DNA of 64,000 nt from Theristus sp. LFF4_11 (taxonomy: Eukaryota; Nematoda; Chromadorea; Monhysterida; Xyalidae): the NCBI GenBank assembly GCA_030248135.1, contig JASANC010000991.1, forward strand, positions 93,028 through 157,027, read 5' to 3'. The notes beneath the pieces were generated by a model. It was not told where the DNA came from, did no database searches, and saw only the letters and a program-made list of their open reading frames with translations. Both the position numbers and the translations under genes were made by a program. Shown here one piece after another: positions 24,331 to 37,200 of this stretch (its first letter is position 1; each line of letters begins with the position of its first letter).

Positions 24331-26669
24331 TCAAACGTTTGTCGACAGTTCCACCCTGGCCGAATCGACCTGTGGCAAACTGCTTTGCGACGATTTCGGG
24401 TCTCGCTTTGGACTGACACTCTCCGGTCGAATATACCTGAGGAAATCAAGCAAGAAATTTATAAATCGGGAGTCTTCAAGGAAAAGTTGAAGTTGAAGTT
24501 GAAAAGGAAGCACAAATATTGGTTGCTTGCTTACAACAGTTCAGATTATTTTTTAGTACACCACAGTCACGCAAAAGCAAAACAAATAAACTTCAAAAGT
24601 AAATCCCAACTCTCAACAGAAACGAAACGAGCCTCGGACCTGCACAAATGAAAGTGAAAAGAAACTGCCGTGTTTCTGTCATTTTTAATTTTCGGGTCAG
24701 GCCCTGGTTTCGGGCTTCCTTTCGGACTGCTTTTCTTTGCACATATGCTGATTTACAGTTCCAATCCGGGTATGATAAAGATTGGTTCAACCGTTTGTCC
24801 CGAATTTTATCAAACAACCATAAAACAGAAAAAAGCGCGCAACCCCACCGACCTGCTGTAGCCCATCGCAGAGAGATCGAGAATATCGAGTTTCATCAGT
24901 TTCCACACCGGATTCTCGCCCAGTCGCAGAAAGTACAGGTCCTCGTCCATCTGGTCCATATAGCGGAGCCAGTTCTTGCGCTGCAAATGGGCACAGATCA
25001 ACACCAGCAGAATGCCGAGGCCGAGGAATATCCAGCCGGCGACGCGCATGGTCGGGTGGTGATTGTTGTTCTCGGTGCAGAGCACGATGACGCCGGTGAG
25101 CACGACGAGCATACTGACGCAGAGCAGACCGGCCACCGTCACCACGGTCGTCCGAGACGCCGGCCCCTTGTTCGGAGCCTTCTGCTTCTCGGAGGCCATG
25201 TCCACCTGAATGGTGCTTCTGACGGGGTTGTGTGTTTTGATTTTGACTGGATAAATCTCGCGAGAAATGTTGTTGAAGATGTTGGATGGACAGTGAAAAA
25301 CGGGAAAATATACAAGATAGTGCACTAGGTTATTACAACACCAATGTTCCATAATTGCACGCTGCGAAATGCACATATTTTCAATTCAGACTGGGAGTTT
25401 ATATGTAAACTGGTGAACTAAAGAGCAGTTGCAGCACCTCAACAATGCTCCAAAAGCTGTTTTAACTCAGTGAAACAGCGTGTCTTTTGGTGGAAATTTC
25501 TTTCGCTCAGCACAAAAAAACACGTTCAGACCTGGCCGGAAGCCGTGCTCTGGCCGCGCAATAAATAATTCACAAATAAAGAGTGAATAGCAGAAACGCA
25601 CACGAGTGGAGATACAAGAGACGGGATAAAAAAACGCGTGCGGTTTTGTTCGATGCACACGGGCGTGTGTACACGTTTGAACGTTCAAAACGCACATACA
25701 TGGCCGTCGCGGTGGCAATATGCAAAAATTGATTTTCTCGTTTGAAACCAAACGCACATACTAGACGCTAGACTAACGCTAGACTGAAAAACGCACTCTT
25801 CAGCCAGCCGCGAGCGGAACACAACGCTGTGCTGCACTACTAAACATCAAACACAGCGATACTTTTGAGTAAAACGAAAACTCAACCGATCTCGCTTCGC
25901 TTAACGCTACTAATCCTCGCTCCACTGCCATAGCGAACGCAAAAAAACTCCGGAGTGCACGAGTAAACAAGTTAGCTGGGCTAATAAAAAGCAGACTAGC
26001 ATAGGTCACAAGCCTGTTGACTGGTTGGCCGCACTGAACTGCGCGCGGCGTTTGCTTGTGCTTACAATCAGCTATCTCAAACTAATTGAATTTCAAATGA
26101 ACTGGTCGGTTAAAAAAACCGTCAGGAACGCCATTCACGGGTACTTACTTATTTCCAATACAGGCTATATTCACCAGTAAAGAAGCACCCACAACAAACT
26201 TCAAAACAACATGCCGAACCCTATAACATATCCAACCAGCTGATTGGTTGTTGCAGACCAACGTCCGACGCCTCACAGCAATTCAGATGCACAGAATGCA
26301 CGATGCATGCATCACGTGACCACCAGCCAATCAGCTGGTTGGATATGGTATTGTGTTAGACTGCACGAAAACCTCCACCACTCCGCCCACTCTCACCTTG
26401 ATCCGTCGAAAGCTGTCCCGTTTCTCGAACGATCCAGTGCGCGGCACCACCGTCACATTTCCAACGGGACTTCTGGCGCGAGTGCCGGCTGACGACACGT
26501 TAGAGGCGATCGATAGGGTCGAGGGGCGGGTCGAGGCGGCCCCGGTGGAGTCGGGCGGCTCCGGCGACGGTGAACAGCTGACTCTGGAAATTGGAGGCTC
26601 CGCTAGAGAGTGCGAAGGCCGCGAGACGTCGCGCACACCCGAATGCTCAGGGTTAGGGGTGTCGCTCAT
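24331..26669 (-). CDS. Two-helix membrane protein, family unknown (about 243 aa)
   Basis: Exons 26669-26397, 25205-24853 and 24436-24331 join in phase on the minus strand. Residues 1-91 are cytosolic-looking: Ser/Pro/Thr-rich, ending in basic FEKRDSFRRIK before a clean donor. Exon 2 carries two membrane helices of about 20 residues, TTVVTVAGLLCVSMLVVLTG and MRVAGWIFLGLGILLVLICA, separated by a short loop (CTENNNHHPT). A conserved-looking tail follows: RKNWLRYMDQMDEDLYFLRL. Exon 3 adds a Ser/Lys-rich end. Both termini should face the same side. The exon 1-2 join uses an acceptor just before GTGGACATG; another acceptor 41 nt upstream (25246) would need a different partner. An acceptor (cttttcag) lies 43 nt upstream of the ATG, so the 5' UTR is spliced. 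I do not recognise the family. Confidence 0.6.
26227..26348. mobile_element. MITE-like element, inverted repeat of catatccaaccagctgattgg
   Basis: The ends catatccaaccagctgattgg and ccaatcagctggttggatatg are inverse copies (20 bp or more). Between them is gcacgatgcatgcatcacgtg, related to the cores at 12830 and 45304. It lies in intron 1 of the membrane-protein gene, 48 bp from the exon 1 donor. Confidence 0.85.
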
Positions 26670-27666
26670 GATTGTTCGGTTATTTTGGAGTCCGGTTGAG
26701 ATGTTGGTCTGAAAAGCGGCAATGAAAACTGTGAAACACACAGAACACATGCGATGTATCAGAAAAAAATTGAAAACCAAACAGATCCGTTTCAACAGCA
26801 ACACAAGTATTGCATCAATTTTGTTTGCATGGCTAAATTTGGGCAAACAACTTTCTATGGTCATATGATTGAAAAAAACGTTTGCCTGAAAACTGATAGC
26901 AACAAGCAGAACGTAGTAAGAGCACACACACACAAATCGCAAAAACTGACAACATTCATTGTAAAGTTGAAATATGAATTGGCTTTTGTGCGTGCACATT
27001 TGCACAGAAATAAACTAAACCATAAACTGAAAGCCAACCAAAAGGGTTGCACAGAGAAGACCGGTTTTTCGCAATAAAATTTGCTTCCCGGCACGCAGCA
27101 GATGTTAGATGTTCTCAGAGAACATTGAGCGAAACAACGTCTTTCTCGCCACAAATGTCTCGCACTGCACCGAAGTGCAATCAATGACCGCTCTGATGTA
27201 TGGAGTAGAATTTTATTATTTTTTTCGCTGTGTCAATTTTAGTAAAACCGTCCAAACACATAGTAAAATCATTTAAAAAATTCCTGAAAATACAAACTTG
27301 CACAAAACAAACTGGATACAGGATATATCTAGCATATGTGATGACAGCCAAGGATCAAACAGAAATACCGATTTGGAAAAGCATGCAAGACCAGCCCAAC
27401 AATAACAAAGAAGCTGGCCACCAGAAAAACAAAGTGAGAAACCCCCCAAAAATAGTTGGAAGAACTCGAACAAAACACACACTGGGAAAAGTCACACGAT
27501 CTGAGCTTCTTGGTGAGTTTCTTGGTTTGACAGTTTTCGTCGGTTAGTTACAAACCAGTTCCGCGTCTAGCATGCAACTGTTTACATCTCCATGTGCGCA
27601 TTGAGTCGCAGAACCAAAAATGAAAGATAAGAATAAAAATAATATCTACAAATTCCGAAAGCTCCA
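26670..27666. other. Spacer between the membrane-protein and pyroglutamyl-peptidase genes
   Basis: Contains the 5' UTR acceptor (26710-26717, read on the minus strand) of the membrane-protein gene and the 3' UTR of the peptidase gene. At 27594-27616, gcgcattgagtcgcagaacc is an end fragment of the GAGACTCAATGCG repeat family. No gene is seen. Confidence 0.5.
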
Positions 27667-29478
27667 TCACGAGATCTGCTCGAGCGCCCCAAGAATCACG
27701 TCACGCACAATGTTCGTTAGCACGCTCAAAGTGACGCCGATTTGCTCGTTTACCACTGGAATGTGCACGAAAAGCGATCGATCACGTTCAATCGTTAATG
27801 AAAGACCGTAGATGAACCCGCAGAGGTATCTGGAACACACACACAACATGACACTTTAGAAACGAAACAGAACTATACGACAACAAAAACCTAAACACAA
27901 AGAACAAGTTGGCCTTGCCGTTGTTGTCGTTGGAATTTTAAGCAATGTTTTTAGCCAGGGCTAACCCGGAGAAGCGTACAGAACGCCATGGAGTTGGAGG
28001 GCGCCCATCGAGTTTTCTCTGCTATTAGCAGCCTATACACCCCTCGGCGGGGTTCGATTATTTGATGTTTTGTTGGTTCGCCGACTCAAAGCGTGACAGA
28101 CAGAAGATTCAGGATCATCCGTGAAGCAGGTAATTAGTGACGCGCAGGCATGGGTATGCGTGACTGAATACTGCTTCATGGATGCCGCTTTAGTTTCATG
28201 GTTGATGCGGTGATAAAAAAACCAAACTGACTCTGTCTATTTCAGCGATAGGGACACGAGCACAGCTGTCAAGCGTGAAACAGACAACACTACTGCAGAA
28301 CTCAACAAGAAAAAAACTCCCAAAAAAACTGAACCAACGAACCTGCCCGGGTCCACCGATTTGCACACGAGCACCGAGCGGTCTCGTGAATCGCCGTGTT
28401 GTGCGTTGACGAACTGCACGATTCGTTCGACGTCCAATCCACTGACGACCACCTTGTCGACACGAGCGTCGTGTGTGACGCAGTTGCCGAGTGGCACTGT
28501 GCCTGAAGTGCAACAAATGGTGAACTGGTGAGTTCGCAGGTTGACTGCTGTTGAATTAATGATTGCTGATTGACTGCAGTTTAGGGCAACGTAGCCAACT
28601 GCGGTTGGTTTGTAATCGTGCATTACTTTGTACATATTGTCCATGCACTTCAGTGCTGAATAAAACTGAACTGAACTGAAATGTATTTGAATCAATCGAG
28701 CTTCATTGGTTGCATTCTGTTGGAATCAAGAAGCAAAAAAGCCAAAGCGAACCATGCAAGGATTACAAATTTAGCCAAGCAGGTATTTCGTGTGAACAAA
28801 GTCAACACTTGAAGCAAGAAGTCCAACACAACAAACAACGCAGACCGTTGACATCCTTTCGACAGTATCCTCTGTTGAACGTCTGTTGTTCAACGTGCAC
28901 TCGATTTGATACGCCGCCGTGGACGCCAAGGTGAACGACCAGCTGGAAAATGTTTTTTTGGGAAATGTAAAAAAAAATTCAGAGATAAAAAGACAAGGAC
29001 AAATCAAAAAAATGGGCAGCTCAGAAGAAACGCTGGCGCAACTTTCACGCACTGACTGGCTGCGTGAAGAATGCTGGACACGCACATTAGCATTGAGTGC
29101 GCTTTTCACTCCAACAGCTCCCACACAGCGTCCGCACCCGACCGAGCCCGCTCGATCGGCCAAATTGCGTCACTGCCTTTCCCACCTATGGGCGATGAAC
29201 GAGAACAACAGTGCGCTTTTCAAAAAAAGGCCAACATACAGCAAAAATGAACTGACGTGCGGTTTCAGTTGCTGCCACAGGCGGGGCACTCGCTCGAGCA
29301 CGTCATCGTAGGCGACCGCGAAATGCTCGACGACCAGCTCCACATTGTGCTGCTCATTCCAGCGATGCTGCGAGTTGTTTCGCAGTTCTTCGCACACTTG
29401 CTGCGTGGGATTCACGTCGAACGACGCAAACGGTCCGAATGACGTCAAAAGAACCGTTCGTTTCGCAGTTTCAGACAT
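27667..29478 (-). CDS. PGPEP1: Pyroglutamyl-peptidase I (C15 cysteine peptidase)
   Basis: Removes N-terminal pyroglutamate from peptides in the cytosol. Exons 29478-29257, 28942-28846, 28502-28343 and 27829-27667 join in phase on the minus strand to 213 aa, close to the roughly 209 aa of animal PGPEP1. The N-terminus has the family signature LLTSFGPF followed by VNPTQQVCEEL. The second exon has LVVHLGVHGG and the catalytic-Glu region VHVEQQTFNRGYC. The third has GLDVERIVQFV and SVDPGR. The fourth starts YLCGFIYGLSL, giving the catalytic Cys, and contains FVHIP, giving the catalytic His. All three triad positions are therefore present. The start at 29478 is the only ATG ahead of the signature. 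The third intron holds a hairpin repeat and a Pol III-like repeat. The enzyme is probably active. Confidence 0.92.
27921..28058. repeat. Dispersed Pol III-promoter-like repeat, copy A (truncated)
   Basis: Shares the order ttgttgt, ggaatttta, gcaatgtttttagccagggc, gagaagcgtacagaacgcca, gcgcccat, gagttttctctg and cccctcggcggggttcgat with 47531-47690. The end contains a tRNA B-box-like ggttcga, read on the complementary side of the longer copy. It lies in the third intron of the peptidase gene. Confidence 0.75.
28112..28189. repeat. Intronic hairpin repeat, copy 5
   Basis: ggatcatccgtgaagcaggt pairs imperfectly with atactgcttcatggatgccg; the loop contains gacgcgcaggcatgggtatgcgt. It is the most diverged copy and lies in the third intron of the peptidase gene. 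Confidence 0.75.
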
Positions 29479-32400
29479 TTATGGGTCGTTGAGTGAGCGT
29501 AATGTTCCAGTAAATCTTGAAAAGCAGATCAGCGAGCGTAGAAAACGTTTTGCGCCCAATGAAATCAATCGCACACCATTGTGCTCTTTGTCTGTGTCGC
29601 CTCGTGGAAAATAAAAACAGAGAAACAAATATAAAACAGGCAATCAGCTTGTTTGCGTGGTTAAGTCAACAAACCCGTCAAAACTGTGTTGATCACATGA
29701 TGGTCAACTCGGCCGCATGTTGTTGCACGTCATTTTGGGCCGGGTCAGCAATGTTTACCCGATGTGAAATAAGTTTACTCCCTGCGTGTGGGCGCACTTC
29801 TATCAAATATTGTCTTTTAAAAAAATCACAGAACTTTAAGGAAAAGTAGTGCTTCAGTGGCTGTTCAACCAGCGCGTGTAACTGGAAATGATTTCGTATA
29901 TCAACATTCTGTTTTCAATCTTTTATTCATTTGGAATCACCAACAAATAACTCCAATAATCGTAATCGATAATAATTACATTACATCCCGCTATCGTGCT
30001 TTGAAAAAAACAACAATAAAAGACTGCATTGTTTTTCACACAAAAAAACAAACAAAAAATTGGAAGAATTCTGCTCAGTAGGTATTTATAATTTTGCAAG
30101 TTGACTAGCCACAAAATTTAAAATTATAAATCAATATTAAAATTCCTTGAATTAAAAAAAGCAAAACTCAATAATTGCATATCAAATACTCAGCGTAATG
30201 GAATAAACGGTAAGTAGTTGTTCTTCGGTTTTCAATTTTTTCTTTACCAGTTCTCAATCGTTCAAAATGGTTAATGAATGCCCATAAAAACAAACTTCCG
30301 TGTTTTCAAATCGATCACACATCATAAACGAAACAAAACAGAACTGGCAAAATAAAAAACAAAACAAAAAATACCACGATAGTTGCCTGTACAACAAACA
30401 ATCGTCAGTTTTGTCGAAACGTAATCGAAAGCTAAAAAAATCAATCAAGATATAAACAAACAGCTACTAAGGCGCACAGTTTGAAATCGTAACGACAACT
30501 TTTTTGTACAACGGTAACGTTCAAGCTATCCAAGAAACAATATAAAACGTGTAAAAAATAACAGAATTTTTTACAAAAAATTCAACCACAAATACTCTCT
30601 ATTCCAGGTCCCAGCCAACAGCAAACCACTATTGTCCATCAACTGGTTTTGCTTACTCATGCAATACGATTTTCTTGTCACAAAACTGAACAATTCTATA
30701 ATTTAGTGAAGGAAGCGATAACTAATAAAAAAAAAATAAAAATACATACCGCCAAAAAACCCTGCCAGTCCCTGTGCGGCGACCAAAAGTTTTCCGACCA
30801 GGCCAAACGGAACCCAGTGCAGACAAACAGGCATTTGTGTCAGAAGCATCTCAACGCATCCATCTATCGCTCAAATAATATATCTATCCGCAAATGTACG
30901 AATGTAGGTAATATAACGGACATTCGAGTGTGCGGTGCTTGGTGTGATCTCGCTAAATCATTTGATCAACAAGCCGTGAGTGATCTTTGAACCGTTCACT
31001 TTTTCACCAAAAAAACAACTACGAAATCACTTAAATTTACCATTCTCTCCATTTAACTGAGTTTGGTCGACCACGAGTTCGTGTTGGCCAGACCGATATC
31101 CGAGAACAGCAAGAAATATAAACAGTTCGAAAGCACTCCTCCAACAGCTATCGTGTCCTCACAGACCCAATAGCGAACCAGCACCAATAGCGAACTGCTG
31201 TGTTCGACACCAGAAAGACCAGCCGAGAAAAACGAGCTGCCCGCATCAGCAACAAGTAAGCAACAACCATTTATGCATACTGAAGCAGACGGCAGTCATC
31301 ATCACACGACCGCTGCTATGGCACGCAACCATTCCACTTACTACACACGTTCGTTTATTGCTCTGTTGGGTCTTGTTGGTCTCCTTTTTATAAGGTTCGT
31401 CTCACGTCTCAACAGGCTCACCGTTGAAAGCAGCGTTTGGGAACAAAATACCACAACCACACTATCAATCAACTAACTGGTATTCAGTTGTCAGCGGATG
31501 TTCGATGAAGTAAAAAAATAACAAGTTTTTCGGACCGATGTGCGAATGAATACTGACATGAATGATGACTGGAGTTGGAAAGTGAAATACATTGTGCTAT
31601 TCAAATGGAAATGTCAACTCCCACTTCTTTTATGTCACATCAAATTTACCGCGTTCATTCTCCATGTGGATGACACCAGCGCGACAGCACCCTTCTAATG
31701 CGCTTCAGTTCACATTTATGCTTGAAACCGTGGACATGCAAAACAGTAAAGTGATTATGATAACAGTAAAGGACGGTGTGACTCTGCGTCTCCGAAATTC
31801 TTCTCAAACCGAATGCAGGATCATACTTTTACACAATAACAGTGCCACGACAAAAAAGGCTCACAATTACGTTGTACTGTCTATCCATCACGCTGCAAAC
31901 AACAAACGAAACCGACTTTATAGTCCCCGATAAGCAACTACACAATTCAAAGATTCGACCGCTGCCACTTTCAATAGCCGGTCCCCATCGTCGAAAAAAC
32001 CGACAGGACTTCCGCCAGTCCAGGGCATTATCATCACGAATAATATCGGCCAGACTAGATAAGCAACAACAAGCCGAAGAGGAAGAAGAAGAACACGAAT
32101 TAGACCGGACGAGCAACGGAGTTTCTTTCCGACAGCTTCAGCCGAAAAAAAAACCACTACGCACCAACACTGTGCCGCATCCCACCGGAATAGCGGCGCC
32201 TAATGCCGACAGAAGTAAACGAAAACGAGCACGAAAGTGAGCGAGAGTAAAAGCAGCGCAGTCGAAGCGCGAAATATGTCGCAATGTGACTGCTGCGCCC
32301 GAGATCAAGAGCACGAGTGCTAGTCCGTTATCCAGAGGATACTTTGGAGCCGCCAGCCAAAAATGGCACACACGCCACGCATTCACGCTCCGTCAAGCCT

Positions 32401-34289
32401 CAAAAACTCGTGCACATGCACGTTTTCGTCGCCAAACGCACACAAGTGTACGAGCCAACCAAACACGACACCGGCTATTCCCTGACTAGTCGAGGTCGAC
32501 TACTACACGATTATAATAAATGTCACTCAAGCTTGCTTGCCTTGTTGACAAGTAAACGCGGTGACGCTTCGCACACCAGACTCATACTTTTTGCACCGAT
32601 GATGATGAGCATCAGAAGTGATGCGAACCGAAATTCGAAATGTGTTTTGCGCGCTTCATTCTTGGTCCATATCGATGTTGAATGCCAATCACTCTCATTT
32701 CCGAGCGCCCATTACATAAATGTCGTTTTTCAGACGACTCCATCGCCGACATGACAGTCATTCAGCAAAACAACCCGAGTCCGACTATCAAACAAGCAGC
32801 GTCAAATCAGGCAATACACATGCTGCTGCTGTTGCTGCAATGCAGCTCAACCATGCATGCGAACGCTAAAAAGTAAATTGATTTTCCAATTCTAGCAACT
32901 CCATGGTTGACAAGAGAAAAAACGGCTAAACCAACACCGCCCGTAATTCAGGATGGCAAGAAGCAAACTTTTCGCTAAAAAACGCACACATTATAGTCGG
33001 TCCCCATCACGGGTGGTAGTCAGAAGCGAACCAACGATACACACACACACACATATGTTGGCGCCAATATGTTTGGCTTGCCATAAGCTAACACGTCGTC
33101 CTGCGATGCTAACCGATGTGGGCCGCAGCCAAGTACGATTATTATTATTAGCATTACGATGAGAGAACGGCATGTGTGGAATTGATTAGATTTCTATCAA
33201 AAGCAATGCAGCATCGCTCGAATAACTGCAACTCGGCTGCGTGTTTCCCGCGTATGCAAGCGCAACACCGCCACACACCACGCAAACAACCGTTGTGACC
33301 GATCGTGTATTGTCGTCATCGCTCAAAAACAGATGCACCGAGGCGCACGCTGGCTTTTGCGGCCGAGAGACGCTGCCAGATGCCGCCCACACCTGAGCGC
33401 GCTTGCGTTTTTTTTGTTGGTTCCGTTCCGTGTTTTGGCCGGGATACGAAAACTATTGACAGCACAGACGGAGTGCATGAAAATGACAGGTTCACTCTGG
33501 GTGTTCCGTGTTCTGAAGCTCAGCTTTCAATCAGCCTCGATTCCATCCAGGTTACTACACGGCACACCATTACCAGAGCTAACAACGCGCTACGTGGTCA
33601 TAAGATACGAGCACTCGCTGTAATAAATACTGACAATACAACACGATGTGGCGCGTTTTAGTGCCGAAAATAGCGTCCATCCACGCTCCATAACGGCGAC
33701 GAAAGCTTCTCAGCTTGATGGACACGCTCACAACGCTGAATAAGTGGTTTGCTGCCAGTGGCTTGCGTGACTGAACGACCGCAAAGAACTGCGTACGACA
33801 GTATAGAACTCTTTTCCACTCTAACGCACGCTCAATAGACCTGACAAAAACGAATGAAAGGAAAAGAGCAGAAAAATTGAAAGTAAATAGACCAAAAAAA
33901 CGAGCGCAATAAAAACTCGCAGAATCACACGTAAAAATGGCACTGTGTTCATGAGACAAAGAGAAGAAACGCGCGAGAAACGCTATGATTTTGAAAAAAA
34001 ATACGATGAAAATAAACGTCCATATATTCTCACGAAGGCAAAACGGGCACAGGATTAATCATGTTATCTAATCGTGAACATTCAATATTTTTATATGTCA
34101 TTTGATTTGTAGTGGTTTTGTCGCAGAATGTCAAGTGTTTTTTACAATTAACGACGTCGACGCCAAATGAATTACTTGATCTCTTGTGCCAGGCAATTGG
34201 TCAGACATACCAAAAAACTGCTCCGGCCTGCCCATCTACCGTCATAATGTTCCGTTTTGGTCAGCTGAAAGGAAGCGACAAGATTATAA
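29479..34289. other. Long spacer between the peptidase and dystrobrevin genes
   Basis: Mostly AT-rich sequence. A single exon-like segment on the minus strand is listed separately (30750-30863). ORFs around 31.8-32.5 kb on both strands overlap one another, lack matching splice sites and show no family features. No RNA genes were recognised. Confidence 0.4.
30750..30863 (-). CDS. Candidate orphan exon, possibly an alternative 3' exon of dystrobrevin
   Basis: A 114-nt segment bordered by an acceptor-like gcgatag and a good donor (GGCG|gtatgt) is open in one frame: EMLLTQMPVCLHWVPFGL continuing to a hydrophobic LLVAAQGLAGFFG. That frame needs phase 1. A donor inside the last dystrobrevin exon (TATG|gtgagg at 34328) also leaves phase 1, so the two could be joined. 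No following exon was found, and the hydrophobic content may be chance. Low confidence. Confidence 0.25.
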
Positions 34290-37200
34290 TCAATGTTTCT
34301 TTGGAAATTTCCAGAGAAGCCCCTCACCATATCCATCCATCGCGTATCCGTCCATCGGATAAGGACCTCCCATCGGTGGTGGTGGTTGCTGGCCTTGATG
34401 AGGGTGCACTCCTGGATTGCCAGCTCGATAACCGGCCATGCCTGAATGAAAACGAGACAATCACCTCAAATTGTCACCCCACTCTTGTCATTTACACTGT
34501 TTACTTGAATTCACTTTAGTTTACATTTTGATCACCACGTTTAAAAAACAAAATTCGAACCGCAATGAATGACATTGAACATAGTCTGACCTTGTCCCCC
34601 AGCGCCGCCGGGACCGGGCCCGCCAAGTTCGCGCATCAACGAGCCCATCGTGTTCGTGATGTTATCGGCCGCATTCAGCAGGTCACCCTGAAGAGTGCCC
34701 GTTTTCGGCGGTATACCCGCCGGCAGAGGACTGCGCCCGTGCGCGGGCACCATCGGCCCCGGCGTACCGCCCACACCGGGCATACCGGGCGGCATCGGCG
34801 ACTGCGAGTACCCGTTAGCGCCCGTACGGGGCAGCGAGCCGTTGCCCCAGCCGCTGAACGCGCCCAACGGCGCGTGCGGCGTCGAGTCGCGGAAGGCCTG
34901 CAGATGTGGACAAGCGTTGCAAAGGGTAAACGATTTGAATTGGTTGCATTGTAATACAACATCCATTAGGCATGTGTTCAGTTTGTTATTGCGCCACAAA
35001 ACAAACACCACGGCAATTGCGGTGCTGCGTCAACTCTCCTGCTCGCGTGTTGCTATTTGTGGGGACTACACAATGCAACATTAAAATGAAATCACGCGTG
35101 AAAGAATGTGCACAATCTTCGTATTATTTTGTATACTTCGTATACTGCACAGTATTTTCGAGTGTCGTTCAGTGTGCAAAATGAAATGAACGAGATCACA
35201 ACTTTTACCTGGCGTATATCACCGCCAATCCCCGTTAAGGAGGCTGGCGACCGCGGTGAGCCGTCCATGCCGCTGATACCCGGCTGCGTCTGCAAAGTTT
35301 GACTGACTGACCAATTGGATGCGAAAAAACATTTCACACAGATTGTCTAAACTGCGTTTCACACCTGCTAACAGGTGAAACCGGAGCGTGCATTACAAAA
35401 CAGGCATTCTCCATATAACGTGACGTTCTATTGTAATGTATGCTCTACCTCTTTTGCCAAAAAAAACAATAACAGAAAAAAGTACAAAAACATGAAAAAT
35501 TACAAAGGCAAGAGTAAACGCAGACTACTCATTTGTTCAAACTCCATTCACCCAACCAACCTTCAACATTCTCATCAGATGATCGAGCTGCGCCACCAAA
35601 TCATGTCGCGTCTCTTGTAGATTGCGCATTCGATTCTCCAACTCCATCTTTCTCTGTCGCAATGCGTCCAATTCGGTCGACAAGCCCGACTCGGCAACAC
35701 CCGGCGCCAGATAACGGTTCTGTTGCGCTTGTAACGCCTGCAGCTGCTGGATCTCACTCAGGATCTCTCTGCAGACCAATAGGTTCCATTGGCTACTTGT
35801 TCAGTTTCAGTTTTACTTAACACTTGGCAACCTGAGAAACTCCAGTTATACTTAAGCAATGCAGGCGAAAACAAAGTGACTTCATCAATCAGTTAACAAG
35901 AAGTTTTGAGTTACCAGTTAACAACATTTAATAACAGAGTGCTGCTTCATTTAAAGTTTTTTGATCTTCATTTGAGCAGTACATAAAGTTGTTCTATGTC
36001 AATGTACGATGCCATGGACGTACTTGTTGCGTTGTTCCAATCGTGCGATCAGCGCTCGTTGGTTCAAGTGTTCGTCCGAATACAAAGACATCGAGCCGAA
36101 CGGTTGCACGGGCTCGTTGCGACCAAGGGTTGGGTACTGCAAAAAAAACGGATAGAGCTGTGCCCGGCACCGAAAGTGCTTGACAATACTAAACTGAAGA
36201 ACTGAACTGAAGTACAGTTATGTTTTTGCAAAACAGACGTGAACGAGAACTGAGTTGTCTTTCGGAACCGAACCTACTGCTTAATAAAATTGTGCGAAAT
36301 CAACCCTTTACTATTACTAAGAGTAGCGAATTGCTTTTTTTCTGTTTACTCATATTAGCCGCTGGCAAAGTTCACTTGAAAACCACATCCATGCTCAAAC
36401 TCACTGACGACCGCCCGGCGAGTTTCGCCGAATAGCGTGCGATCAATTTGTGTTCGTCGTCAAAGCCGCTTTCGGCATTCATTAGACGACCAAGAGTGCT
36501 AGAATGGTTTGTAGTTCTTTTGAATTTCTTCAAAAAAATTTCATTTCATGCAACGACACGTAGAAATTTTGAAATTGAAACGTCTTCATATTCCAAGAAA
36601 ACAAGTACAAATATGCTCAAGCAGTTCATTACTGACCTGTGTACTGAGCTGTCCATTGGCAGGTCCTCAAAGTACTGTCCTAATTCCGCTTTCATATGCG
36701 CATTGTGCACCAGTGACGGTGTGGCTGGCCTGAAATAACGAAATCCAGTTTTAGGCGCTACAGCTGCTTGCAAAATGAAGAAAAAATTATCGAAAACGCT
36801 CCGAGCAATAACCGAAAATTGAGACCAAAAGGTCGACCATAAAAACGCCGAAGTGCTCATAAAATATTCGCAACAGATCTCAGTTCGCAGATAGATTGAA
36901 TTTTTGTTCAACAAAGACATGAAAACCACGAGCGCGAATCGCCTTATATCGCCTAGAGGAATTTATTTCCCTTAACCTTTGGGCAGTTTTTATGTTCAAA
37001 AAAGCTGTAAAAAGCACGGTGAAACACTCAGAATAGTCACAATACAAAAATTTTCTTTTTTTTGTGAAACAATCAAGGAACAGAAGCGGAACTAATTTCA
37101 GGCAAAAAAGTTTCAGGAACGGACATGGAAGGAACAACGAAATAGTCTCCGAAGATTTTTAAGCAGGCCAACAATTCAAAGTGATAAGAAAGCAGGAATC

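Noticed and set aside
31842..32754. Several overlapping ORFs on both strands at 31.8-32.8 kb
   Set aside because: They compete with one another, lack consistent splice sites and show no family motif.
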